From: CBDDIP01 sp965229005
Lineage (GTDB): Bacteria; Actinomycetota; Acidimicrobiia; Acidimicrobiales; Ilumatobacteraceae
Length of the DNA stretch: 64,000 nt
NCBI GenBank assembly: GCA_965229005.1
Contig: CBDDIP010000001.1
Location: forward strand, 186,001 to 250,000
Reading direction: 5' to 3'
The notes below the pieces were generated by a model that was not told the DNA's origin, did not search any database, and saw nothing but the letters and a program-made list of their open reading frames with translations. Position 1 is the first letter of the stretch. Each line of letters begins with the position of its first letter. The translations under genes were made by a program, and so were the position numbers. This document shows, piece by piece, positions 26,136 through 34,005 of this stretch.

Positions 26136-26225
26136 CGTGCTCCGAACTTGCAGATCCGCAAACTCGATTGCTGATCTGGCAAGTCCCGCATTCCGCGTCG
26201 ACCGCGAAGTCCCTCGCTGGGTGCG

Positions 26226-27785
26226 TCAGATCCCGGGCGGAAGGCACCCCTCGAGGTTGACCAGCTGGACGAGCGCCGACTCGAGATCGAGCTCCTCGAC
26301 GACGAACACGCACGGGAACGCCGCCAGGTTCAGCGGTACCTCCAAGGGGTTCTTGATCCCGATGTACAGCAGGTCGGGTGCCTCGAAGGCGAGCTCGCGC
26401 AGCTCGGTGTCGGGCGACCGCAACGCGCCTGTGTTCGGCTCGACGATCCTCGGCACGTCGACGGCCGACACGGACACGTCGTAGAAGAGCTTGGCGGGAT
26501 CGTTCGACATGAGCGGTGTGCCGGGGCGGTCGGCGATGTACGTCCGAACGTCACCGCCCACGTGGCCCGGGTCGTAGTGCTCGACGATCCTCGGGTCGGC
26601 GCCGCGCCATCCGACGAACACCACGAGTGCGAGGACGGCCGCGGCGGCGATCGCCGTCGTGCCGTGCGTCGGCAGCCAGGCCGCGGCTGCGCCGCGCAGC
26701 AGCCGCGTGCCCTCGATGACCACGATCAAGATCACGCAGACGTGGACCGGCAGGAAGTGGCGTTCGTCGTTCAGGATCAGGTCGTTGACCAGTACGGCCT
26801 GTCCGATCACCACCATCGCCGTCACGGCGAGTGCTGTCGTCGCGAGCGATGCGACGAGGGGCGAGGCGCGGACCGCAAGCACGGCGGCCGCGGCGAAGAC
26901 GGCCGCGACGATGATCACGGACAGGACGGTCGATCGGTCGACGATCGGTTCGGCGCCGAGCCAGCCGAGGACCATCCGCAACATCGGGCGGAGCGAGGCG
27001 CGGTGCCACGCGATCGGTTTGGGAGAGCCACCTCCGCTCACGACTCTCGCGAGGACCAGCTCCCAGAGGATCACGCCAACCGCAACGGCGGCGGGAACGA
27101 ACGCTCGTCGTCGAGCGAGCCGATCGCGCGGCGAGCGCAGCAACGTGATCACTGCGATCGCGATCGGCACGGCGACGAACGCGTACCGCGTCAGCGCAGC
27201 GAGCGCGAACAGGATCGATGCGGCGACGAGCGATCGACGATGCGACGAGGTCCATGCGTACAGCGCTCCGAGCAGCAGGGCGAGGGCCAGCACGTCGTAG
27301 CCCTGAGCGCCGGCGAGGTTCTGCACGTCGTGACGGTGGAACAGCCCCAGCTGGCGTGGGCCGGCGATGACCACCACCTGAGCGACGACACCCGGCCACC
27401 ACGACGACGTCGCCCGACGCACCAGCGCGGCAACGAGGACGAGCGCAGCGACGAGGGCCAAGAAGTTGATCAGCCACATGCTCGATCGGATCGGCAACGG
27501 CACGATCGCCGATGCCACCGTGTACACGGGGCCGACGTCGGGCACGGGAACGCGCGGCAGCAACCGCATCGCCTCGGCCGGCGACGACACGAGCCACGCG
27601 TGATCGCTCGGCGCGGTGAGGCTGGCGTGGCGTCGCACGTTGGATGCGATGCCAACCATCAGGCGACCGTCGAACGTCTCCTGCAGCTCGCCGGTGCGTT
27701 GGCGGATGAACTCGGCGGCGACGAGCGCAGGCACCACGATCGGGACCGCCCACGCGCGAGCCAGCCGCCAGACCGTTGCGAGCAT
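26226..27785 (-). CDS. polytopic membrane protein, hypothetical (glycosyltransferase-like topology)
   Basis: A 519-residue protein with about ten hydrophobic segments between residues 10 and 410, followed by a ~110-residue soluble C-terminal part. The topology, with an early DGRLMVGIASNVRR loop and a large final domain, resembles lipid-linked-sugar glycosyltransferases of the GT-C class, but no diagnostic DxD or family motif is secure. ATG 27785 is taken as start. The gene ends 90 nt from the methyltransferase gene on the same strand; that gap shows no clear element. Role unknown, likely cell envelope. Confidence 0.7.
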   Translation of the reverse strand: MLATVWRLARAWAVPIVVPALVAAEFIRQRTGELQETFDGRLMVGIASNVRRHASLTAPSDHAWLVSSPAEAMRLLPRVPVPDVGPVYTVASAIVPLPIRSSMWLINFLALVAALVLVAALVRRATSSWWPGVVAQVVVIAGPRQLGLFHRHDVQNLAGAQGYDVLALALLLGALYAWTSSHRRSLVAASILFALAALTRYAFVAVPIAIAVITLLRSPRDRLARRRAFVPAAVAVGVILWELVLARVVSGGGSPKPIAWHRASLRPMLRMVLGWLGAEPIVDRSTVLSVIIVAAVFAAAAVLAVRASPLVASLATTALAVTAMVVIGQAVLVNDLILNDERHFLPVHVCVILIVVIEGTRLLRGAAAAWLPTHGTTAIAAAAVLALVVFVGWRGADPRIVEHYDPGHVGGDVRTYIADRPGTPLMSNDPAKLFYDVSVSAVDVPRIVEPNTGALRSPDTELRELAFEAPDLLYIGIKNPLEVPLNLAAFPCVFVVEELDLESALVQLVNLEGCLPPGI

Positions 27786-27870
27786 GTCAACCCCCCTCCA
27801 CCGAAGTCGGTCGGTGACGCTAGCCGTCCTGGCTCCGCGTCGCTGGCAGCCGCGTCGCGCCTGCTCCGGG

Positions 27871-27876
27871 TAGGAT
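27871..27876 (+). promoter_or_regulatory. -10-like element of tRNA-Pro
   Basis: TAGGAT lies 12 nt before the first base of the tRNA, a good -10 position for transcription starting a few bases upstream of the mature 5' end. Confidence 0.5.
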
Positions 27877-27888
27877 TCGCCCAACGAC

Positions 27889-27960
27889 CGGGGAGTGGCG
27901 CAGTGGTAGCGTTCCTGCTTTGGGTGCAGGAGGTCGGGGGTTCAAATCCCCCCTCCCCGA
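27889..27960 (+). tRNA. tRNA-Pro (anticodon TGG)
   Basis: Cloverleaf of 72 nt: acceptor arms CGGGGAG and CTCCCCG pair fully with discriminator A; the anticodon stem CCTGC / GCAGG encloses loop TTTGGGT with anticodon TGG; the T arm GGGGG-TTCAAAT-CCCCC is canonical. CCA is not encoded. It is followed by the Hsp70-BMP gene 48 nt later. Confidence 0.95.
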
Positions 27961-28008
27961 CTGGCAGACGTGCCATCCAAGCTCACGGCCACGGGAGGTC
28001 CGCGCCAC

Positions 28009-30411
28009 ATGGCATACGCGTTGGGGATCGACATCGGCACGACGTTCAGTGCGGCGGCAGTCGCGTTGGAAGACGGCACGGTCGAGCTGTTGCACATCGG
28101 CGGGCGCACCGCCTCGATCCCGTCCGTGTTGCTCGTCCGCGACAGCGAGGTGCTCGTCGGTGACGCCGCCGAGGCCGCCGCATCCGGCGAGCCGACGCGC
28201 GTCGCACGCGAGTTCAAGCGCCGTCTCGGCGACCCGATCCCGCTCGTGCTCGGCGGCACCCCGTACACCGCCCAGACGCTGACCACCCTCCTCGTCCGCC
28301 ACATCTACGGGTTGGCCGTGACTCGCATGGGGTCGATGCCGCTCGCCACCGTCGTCACCCACCCGGCCGCCTACAGCGACTTCCGCAAGGACGCGCTGCG
28401 CAGCGCACTCATCGACGCCGGCATCGCCAATCCGACGCTCGTCAGCGAGCCTGAAGCGGCCGCAGCCCAGTACGGGGCCCGGTCGGCCGGCGCACCGGGC
28501 GAAGTGATCGCGATCTACGACTTCGGTGGCGGTACCTTCGACATCGCATTGATGCGTCGCCTGGCCAGCGGCTTCGAGATGGTCGGCGAGCCGGTCGGTC
28601 TCGACAACCTCGGCGGGACCGATTTCGACATCGCCATGGTCGAGCACGTCAACGAGGCGATGGACGGGGCGCTGGATCGGCTCGACCCCACCGACCCCGT
28701 TGCCCTCGCCGCCCTGACGAGGATCCGGCGCGAGTCGCGAGACGCCAAGGAAGCGCTGTCGTCGGACTCGCAAGCGCGGATCACCGTGTTCCTCCCGGGC
28801 GAGAGCAAGCAGATCGTGATCAGCCGCGACCAGCTCGTGCAGATGATCCGCCCACGACTCGGCGAGACCGTTGTGGCGCTCCGCCGCGCCGTGGCCACCG
28901 CCGGCCTGACGATCGACGACATCAACCGCGTCGTGCTCGTCGGCGGCTCCTCGCGGATCCCCGCCATCCAGGAGCGCGTCGCCCTCGAGACCGGCCGACC
29001 GATGGCCGAGGACATCGACCCCGAACACGCCGTCGCCCTCGGCGCCGCCCGCCTCGCCGCTCGCGCCGTCCCGCGTACTCCCACCGCGCCGATTGCAACC
29101 ACTCCCCCGCCGAGCGCGCCCCCGGTGCACGCCCCGCCGGTCGTGCCCGCGTCACCGCCGCCGCCGCCGATGCCCGTCGCTGCGGTGGCCACACCCGCGG
29201 CCCCGTTCACACCAGCCGTGTCTCCAGCCCCCGACAAGCGCCCGAACCGCAAGCCACTGATCATCGGTGGCGCGCTGGTCGCGGTTGCCGCAGCCGTGAT
29301 CGGCGTGATCGTGCTCACCGGCGGCGACGACGCCAAGACCGCGAGCACCGAGCCGCGTCCCACGAGCGAGGTCGACGAGACCGACCCCTCCACGCCGACG
29401 GACGACACCACCTCCCCCACAACGCCGGACGACACGAGCGGCGAATCGACACCTCCTGTCCAGGTTGGCAGTCCGGTGCGCGTCGGCGTGTTGCTCGACT
29501 TCGGCGGCGTCGGCGACGGTGCGTTCAACGACGGGACGATTGCCGGCGTCTCGTTGGCCGAGGCCGACGGCTGCGTCGAGTCGACAATTCAGCAGGCGCT
29601 GGAGAACGAGGGCGACCAGACGACGTTGATCGATGCAGCGCTCGCGGACGGCTCCAACCTGATCCTCGGCGTCGGCTTCAACTGGCAAGACGCCATGAAC
29701 GAGAGCAGCACAGCCAATCCGGACGTCAACTACGTCGTCGTCGACGGCGAGCTCGCGACGCCCAACTCAGCGTCGCTGCAGTTCGCGGCGAACGAGTCCG
29801 GATTCCTCGCCGGCGTGGCAGCGGCGCTGACCTCCAAGACCGGGAGCCTCGGGTTCATCGGGGCGCTGGAGATCATCCCGATCCAGGAGTACGAGATCGG
29901 CTTCACCGAGGGCGCGACGTTCGTCAACGAACGGGGGATGCGAGGCGATGGCATCACCGTCACCGTCTCCTCCGAGTACATGGCGGGGTTCGACGACGTC
30001 GACGCGGCCACAGCGATCGCCCGGCAGATGATCACCGATGGCGCCGACGTGGTCATGGCGATCACCGGCGGCGCCGACACCGCCGTCGTCGACGTGGCCC
30101 AGGAGCTCGGCAGCGCTGGGAGCGCCTGGGTCGTCGGCGTCGACACGGATCTGTTCGACGCCGTGCCGACGGAACAGGAGCCGTTCGTGCTGACCTCGGC
30201 GTTGAAGAACACCGACGTCGTCGTCCAGCAGCTGATCGACGACGTGTGCACCAACGGATTCACAGCAGGCACCCGCGTCTCGGGACTCGCGGAGGGCGGC
30301 GTGGGGCTGTCGACCTCGGGAGATCAGCTCACACCGGAGATCCGGACCACCGTCGACAACGTGGCCGCCGAGATCATCAACGGCGACATCGCCGTCCCCA
30401 CCGCCCTGTAG
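28009..30411 (+). CDS. transmembrane fusion: Hsp70-type ATPase, linker, membrane helix, BMP/PnrA-type binding domain
   Basis: An 800-residue chimera. Residues 1-355 are an Hsp70/DnaK actin-fold ATPase: phosphate-1 motif IDIGTTFS (7-14), phosphate-2 DFGGGTFD (171-178) and adenosine motif VLVGGSSRIP (309-318). The DnaK substrate-binding domain is missing. A Pro/Ala-rich linker follows, then a membrane helix (415-437), a Thr/Asp linker, and from about 490 an extracellular domain of the basic membrane protein/PnrA family (VGVLLDFGGVGDGAFND; ESGFLAGVAAAL; GVDTD; LTSALKNTD). PnrA-type proteins bind nucleosides. ATG 28009 has GGGAGG 10 nt upstream; GTG 27970 would add 13 unsupported residues. I infer a signalling or transport-coupled sensor; no such function is established. 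Confidence 0.85.
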   Translation: MAYALGIDIGTTFSAAAVALEDGTVELLHIGGRTASIPSVLLVRDSEVLVGDAAEAAASGEPTRVAREFKRRLGDPIPLVLGGTPYTAQTLTTLLVRHIYGLAVTRMGSMPLATVVTHPAAYSDFRKDALRSALIDAGIANPTLVSEPEAAAAQYGARSAGAPGEVIAIYDFGGGTFDIALMRRLASGFEMVGEPVGLDNLGGTDFDIAMVEHVNEAMDGALDRLDPTDPVALAALTRIRRESRDAKEALSSDSQARITVFLPGESKQIVISRDQLVQMIRPRLGETVVALRRAVATAGLTIDDINRVVLVGGSSRIPAIQERVALETGRPMAEDIDPEHAVALGAARLAARAVPRTPTAPIATTPPPSAPPVHAPPVVPASPPPPPMPVAAVATPAAPFTPAVSPAPDKRPNRKPLIIGGALVAVAAAVIGVIVLTGGDDAKTASTEPRPTSEVDETDPSTPTDDTTSPTTPDDTSGESTPPVQVGSPVRVGVLLDFGGVGDGAFNDGTIAGVSLAEADGCVESTIQQALENEGDQTTLIDAALADGSNLILGVGFNWQDAMNESSTANPDVNYVVVDGELATPNSASLQFAANESGFLAGVAAALTSKTGSLGFIGALEIIPIQEYEIGFTEGATFVNERGMRGDGITVTVSSEYMAGFDDVDAATAIARQMITDGADVVMAITGGADTAVVDVAQELGSAGSAWVVGVDTDLFDAVPTEQEPFVLTSALKNTDVVVQQLIDDVCTNGFTAGTRVSGLAEGGVGLSTSGDQLTPEIRTTVDNVAAEIINGDIAVPTAL

Positions 30412-30419
30412 CACTCACC

Positions 30420-30462
30420 GTTTGATCGCTGGCCCACCCTGGTGGTGGGCCAGCGACCAAAC
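30420..30462. terminator. bidirectional terminator hairpin
   Basis: A 19-bp stem with one A/C mismatch (30420-30438 with 30444-30462; core CGCTGGCCCACC / GGTGGGCCAGCG) and 5-nt loop CTGGT. The arms end in GTTT and AAAC, giving a short U-run in both directions. It separates the Hsp70-BMP gene from the convergent ilvC gene. Confidence 0.8.
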
Positions 30463-30480
30463 GCAAACGTGGTTGGCGGG

Positions 30481-31509
30481 TCAGCCGCCGCTGACGTCGG
30501 CGACCTTCTGCTTGCCGGCGCCGAGGAAGGGCATCATCGAACGGAGGCGTGCACCGACCTCTTCGATCGGGTGCTCCTTGCCGGCCTGCTTCAACGACGT
30601 GTAGTTCGGCCGACCGGCCTCGCTCTCGGCCACCCACTCCTTGGCGAACTTGCCGGACTGGATCTCCTTGAGGATCTTCTTCATCTCGGCCTTCGTGCGC
30701 GGGTTGACGATGCGCGGGCCGCGAGTGAGGTCGCCGTACTCGGCGGTGTCGCTGATGCTGTAGCGCATGCCGGCGATCCCCTCCTCGTACATCAGGTCGA
30801 CGATCAGCTTGACCTCGTGGAGGCACTCGAAGTACGCCATCTCCGGCTGGTAGCCGGCCTCGGTCAGCGTCTCGAACCCGGCCTGCACCAGCGACGTCAG
30901 GCCGCCACACAGCACGGCCTGCTCACCGAACAGGTCGGTCTCGGTCTCCTCGGCGAACGTCGTCTCGATCACGCCGGCGCGAGCGCCGCCGATCGCCTCG
31001 GCGTAGCTCAGCGAGAGCTCCTTGGCCTGACCCGTGGCGTCCTGGTGCACGGCGATGAGCGCCGGCACGCCGCCACCCTCGGTGTACGTGCGGCGCACGA
31101 GGTGACCCGGGCCCTTCGGGGCGATCATGATCACGTCCACGGTCTTCGGCGGACGGATCCGCTTGAAGCGGATGTTGAAGCCGTGGGCGAACGCCAGGGC
31201 CTTACCCTTGCGCATGTGCGGCTTGATGAACTCCTCGTACGTCGCCTTCTGCTCCGTGTCGGGCATCGTCATCATGATGACGTTGGCCCACTTGGCCGCC
31301 TCGGCGAGACCCATCACGGTGAGCCCGGCCGCCTCGGCCTTGGCCTTGGAGGACGAACCCTCGCGCAGCCCGACGACGACGGGCACGCCCGACTCCTTCA
31401 GGTTCAGCGCGTGCGCATGGCCCTGGCTGCCGTAGCCGATGATGGCCACCTTGCGCCCTCGGATCAACGACGGATCGGCGTCCGCCTCGTAGTACATCTG
31501 TGCGGCCAT
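30481..31509 (-). CDS. ilvC: ketol-acid reductoisomerase (NADP+), class I
   Basis: Branched-chain amino acid pathway enzyme: isomerises and reduces acetolactate or acetohydroxybutyrate to the dihydroxy acid. The 342-residue length is that of class I enzymes. Landmarks are IIGYGSQGHAHALNLKESG (Rossmann), GLREGSSSKAKAEAAG with the Arg/Ser phosphate-binding residues expected for NADPH, the AFAHGFNI stretch, APKGPGH and the C-terminal FECLHEVKLIVDLMYEEGI metal-binding Glu region. Last gene of ilvB-ilvN-ilvC; it starts 19 nt after ilvN and ends before a strong hairpin. Confidence 0.95.
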   Translation of the reverse strand: MAAQMYYEADADPSLIRGRKVAIIGYGSQGHAHALNLKESGVPVVVGLREGSSSKAKAEAAGLTVMGLAEAAKWANVIMMTMPDTEQKATYEEFIKPHMRKGKALAFAHGFNIRFKRIRPPKTVDVIMIAPKGPGHLVRRTYTEGGGVPALIAVHQDATGQAKELSLSYAEAIGGARAGVIETTFAEETETDLFGEQAVLCGGLTSLVQAGFETLTEAGYQPEMAYFECLHEVKLIVDLMYEEGIAGMRYSISDTAEYGDLTRGPRIVNPRTKAEMKKILKEIQSGKFAKEWVAESEAGRPNYTSLKQAGKEHPIEEVGARLRSMMPFLGAGKQKVADVSGG

Positions 31510-31528
31510 CTTCAGCCAGCCTTTCTGG

Positions 31529-32080
31529 TCATGCTCTCTTGGAGGTGTTGGAGTTGAGTGCGCGCAGGCGCGCGGAACGATCGAGCTTGGGAAGCGCCAC
31601 CCTGCCGGTGCGCTGGAGCTCCACGATGCCATATCCGGCCAGCAAGGCTTCAAAGTCGTCGAGCTTGTCCGGATGCCCGTCGAGGCTGACGGTGATGGCT
31701 TCGACCCCGACGGCGAGGATCTTGCCCTCGAAGATGTTGACCAGTTCGACCACCGCGCCGCGCTGATCGGTCCCGCCGTGCGGCGTCGTGCGCACCGTCG
31801 CCAGCAGCAGCTCGCGCTCCACGCTGCTGCGCGGATCGAGCTCGCTGATCTTCACCACTTCGATCAGCTTGAACAGCTGCTTGACGATCTGCTCGAGCGG
31901 AGTGGACTCCACGTCGACGACGATCGTGATGCGACTGAAGCCCTCTTCCTCGGCCGGCGCGACCGCAAGGCTGAAGATGTTGTAGTCACGGCGCGCGAAC
32001 AGGCCGGCCACGCGGGCGAGCACGCCCGGCCGGTTCTGGACGAGGACGGACAGGATGTGGTGGGTCGACATGTCGCTCAT
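31529..32080 (-). CDS. ilvN: acetolactate synthase small (regulatory) subunit
   Basis: Regulatory subunit giving valine sensitivity and full activity to acetolactate synthase. The 183-residue protein begins with the ACT domain ILSVLVQNRPGVLARVAGLFARRDYNIFSLAV, followed by the EEGFSRITIVVD strand and the C-terminal ALS_ss domain (RELLLATVRT through GIVELQRTGRVAL). Its ATG at 32080 overlaps the ilvB stop (ATGA); a second ATG at 32071 is possible. Confidence 0.94.
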   Translation of the reverse strand: MSDMSTHHILSVLVQNRPGVLARVAGLFARRDYNIFSLAVAPAEEEGFSRITIVVDVESTPLEQIVKQLFKLIEVVKISELDPRSSVERELLLATVRTTPHGGTDQRGAVVELVNIFEGKILAVGVEAITVSLDGHPDKLDDFEALLAGYGIVELQRTGRVALPKLDRSARLRALNSNTSKRA

Positions 32081-33825
32081 CGCAGGTTGCCGCGCTGTGC
32101 GTTCTGGAAGTCCGGCAGGACGACGTCGTCGTTGCTGAACCCGGCGGGCACCATCGGGAAGACTTTCTCGCGTGCGTCGACGCGGAAGTCGACGACGACG
32201 GGACGGTCGTCGATGCTGTTGGCCTTGTCGATGGCCGGCTGCACCTCTTCGGGGCTGTCGACGCGGATGCCGACGCAGCCCATCGCCTCGGCCCACTTGA
32301 CGAAGTCGGGCAGCTCCGGCGAGAGGTAGACCTCGCTGTAGCGCTCGTCGTAGAACATCTCCTGCCACTGGCGAACCATGCCGAGGTAGCTGTTGTTGAG
32401 GATCGCGACCTTGATCGGGATCCGCTCGACGGAGGCGGTGACGAGCTCCTGCGCGGTCATCTGGAAGCAGCCGTCACCGTCGACGGCCCACACGGTGCGA
32501 TCCGGCCGGCCGACCTTGGCGCCGATGGCTGCGGGAACGCTGAAGCCCATCGTGCCGAGACCGCCGGAGTTGACCCACGTGTACGGCTCGTTGAACCGCC
32601 AGTACTGGCTGCTCCACATCTGGTGCTGGCCGACGCCGCTGACGAGGATCGTGCCCTCCGGCGCGTTGTCGCGCAGCTGCTCGAGACAGAACTGCGGCTT
32701 CAACGCCTCGCCCGGCTCGGACGCCTCGTACGCCAACGGGAACTGCTCGCGCCACCCGCTGATGCGGCTCTTCCACACGCCGGTGTCAGCCTGCTCGACG
32801 CCGCCCTGACGAAGGTCGCGGATGGCCTTGATCATCTCCTCGATGACCTGCTTGCAGTCACCGACGATCGGCACGTCGGGACGGCGGACCTTGCCCTGTT
32901 CGGCCGGGTCGATGTCGACGTGGATGATCTTCGCCTCCGGGGCGAACGACGACACCTTGCCGGTGATCCGGTCGTCGAAGCGGGCGCCGAGCGCGATCAG
33001 CAGATCTGCCTTCTGCATCGCCGTGATCGCCGTCGCGTTGCCGTGCATGCCCGGCATGCCGAGGCACAGCGGGTGATCGTCGGGGAACGCGCCACGCGCC
33101 ATCAGCGTGGTGACGACGTGGATGCCGGTGAGCTCCGCCAGCTCGCGCAACGCGTCGGCGGCACGAGCCTTGAGGATGCCGCCGCCGATGTACAGGATCG
33201 GGCGCTCGCTGGCCATGATCAGCTTCGCCGCCTCCTTGATCATGCGCGGGTGGCCCTTCGTGTTCGGCTTGTAGCCCGGGAGGCTGTCGGCGACCTCGGC
33301 GTCGGTCGGCCAGTGCCACTCCATCATGTTCTGGAGCACGTCTTTGGGGACGTCGATCAGCGTCGGGCCGGGGCGGCCGGTGGTGGCGATGTGGAACGCC
33401 TGGCGGACCGCCATCGGCAGGTCCTCGGCCGTCATCACCAGTTCGTTGTGCTTGGTGACGCTGCGGGTGATGCCCACCGTGTCGCACTCCTGGAACGCAT
33501 CGGTGCCGATGGCCGTGGTGGGCACCTGACCGGTGATGCACACCATCGGGATCGAGTCCATGAACGCGTCCATCAGCGGGGTGACCATGTTGGTCGCCGC
33601 CGGGCCGCTGGTGACCATCGCGACACCCGGACGACCGGTGACGTGCGCGTAGCCCTCGGCCATGTGGCCGGCGCCTTGCTCGTGACGCACGAGGATGTGG
33701 CGGATCGGCGAATCGAGGAGCGGGTCGTAGGCGGGCAGGATGCACCCGCCGGGGAGACCGAACATGGTCTCCACCCCTTCCATCTCCAGTGATCTGATGA
33801 GGGCCTGGGCCCCGGTGATCTTCAT
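32077..33825 (-). CDS. ilvB: acetolactate synthase large (catalytic) subunit
   Basis: Thiamine-diphosphate enzyme condensing two pyruvates to acetolactate, or pyruvate with 2-ketobutyrate. The chain has 582 residues: N-terminal LIRSLEMEGVETMFGLPGGCILPAYD, the catalytic Glu region (RHEQGAGHMAEGYA), the FAD-binding middle domain, and the ThDP motif GDGCFQMTAQELVTA with NNSYLGMVRQWQ. Expression is probably controlled by the attenuator that lies just upstream. First structural gene of ilvBNC. Confidence 0.95.
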   Translation of the reverse strand: MKITGAQALIRSLEMEGVETMFGLPGGCILPAYDPLLDSPIRHILVRHEQGAGHMAEGYAHVTGRPGVAMVTSGPAATNMVTPLMDAFMDSIPMVCITGQVPTTAIGTDAFQECDTVGITRSVTKHNELVMTAEDLPMAVRQAFHIATTGRPGPTLIDVPKDVLQNMMEWHWPTDAEVADSLPGYKPNTKGHPRMIKEAAKLIMASERPILYIGGGILKARAADALRELAELTGIHVVTTLMARGAFPDDHPLCLGMPGMHGNATAITAMQKADLLIALGARFDDRITGKVSSFAPEAKIIHVDIDPAEQGKVRRPDVPIVGDCKQVIEEMIKAIRDLRQGGVEQADTGVWKSRISGWREQFPLAYEASEPGEALKPQFCLEQLRDNAPEGTILVSGVGQHQMWSSQYWRFNEPYTWVNSGGLGTMGFSVPAAIGAKVGRPDRTVWAVDGDGCFQMTAQELVTASVERIPIKVAILNNSYLGMVRQWQEMFYDERYSEVYLSPELPDFVKWAEAMGCVGIRVDSPEEVQPAIDKANSIDDRPVVVDFRVDAREKVFPMVPAGFSNDDVVLPDFQNAQRGNLR

Positions 33826-33857
33826 GGCTTGCTCCTGTTGGGTTCTGAATCAGTCCG

Positions 33858-33888
33858 AAAAACCAAATGGCCTCCCTGATGGGAGGCC
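33858..33888 (-). terminator. ilvBNC attenuator terminator
   Basis: On the minus strand GGCCTCCC-ATCA-GGGAGGCC forms a perfect 8-bp stem (33869-33888), followed by ATTTGGTTTTT, an intrinsic terminator. It lies 43 nt before the ilvB ATG and 30 nt after the leader-peptide stop codon. Confidence 0.85.
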
Positions 33889-33891
33889 GAG

Positions 33892-33919
33892 AGACGCACG
33901 CGTATGTGGGCGTGCGTCT
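33892..33919 (-). promoter_or_regulatory. leader hairpin overlapping the ilv leader-peptide stop
   Basis: Perfect 10-bp inverted repeat AGACGCACGC / GCGTGCGTCT (33892-33901 and 33910-33919, 8-nt loop). It covers the first bases of the leader stop codon, so a ribosome held on the upstream Leu/Val/Ile codons or at the stop would decide whether it forms. It is the likely pause hairpin. Confidence 0.6.
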
Positions 33920-33959
33920 AGCAAATGACTACGAGAAGGAGGGCGTGGTGGGCGCGCAT
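33918..33959 (-). CDS. ilvBNC leader peptide
   Basis: A 13-codon frame, MRAHHALLLVVIC, ending TAG, immediately upstream of two hairpins and ilvB. Six of its last eight codons are Leu, Val or Ile, the amino acids made by the operon. This is the hallmark of attenuation leader peptides such as IvbL. A CAGACT element 7 nt before the ATG suggests the transcript starts at the start codon. Too short for routine gene calling. Confidence 0.85.
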   Translation of the reverse strand: MRAHHALLLVVIC

Positions 33960-33966
33960 CGCCGTG

Positions 33967-33972
33967 AGTCTG
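33967..33972 (-). promoter_or_regulatory. -10-like element CAGACT of ilvBNC
   Basis: CAGACT within GCCAGACT ends 7 nt before the leader-peptide ATG; a TTGCGA lies 18 nt further upstream as possible -35. Confidence 0.45.
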
Positions 33973-34005
33973 GCACCGGTGCGGGTGGTTTCGCAACCTT
34001 CCTCC

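Noticed and set aside
26562..28163. 533-residue plus-strand open frame running through tRNA-Pro
   Set aside because: Antisense to a clear membrane protein gene, passes through a tRNA gene, and has Arg/His/Asp-rich composition.
32623..33792. 389-residue plus-strand open frame
   Set aside because: Antisense shadow of ilvB.
33826..34005. T-box regulating ilvBNC
   Set aside because: No T-box sequence; the Leu/Val/Ile leader peptide and terminator explain the region.
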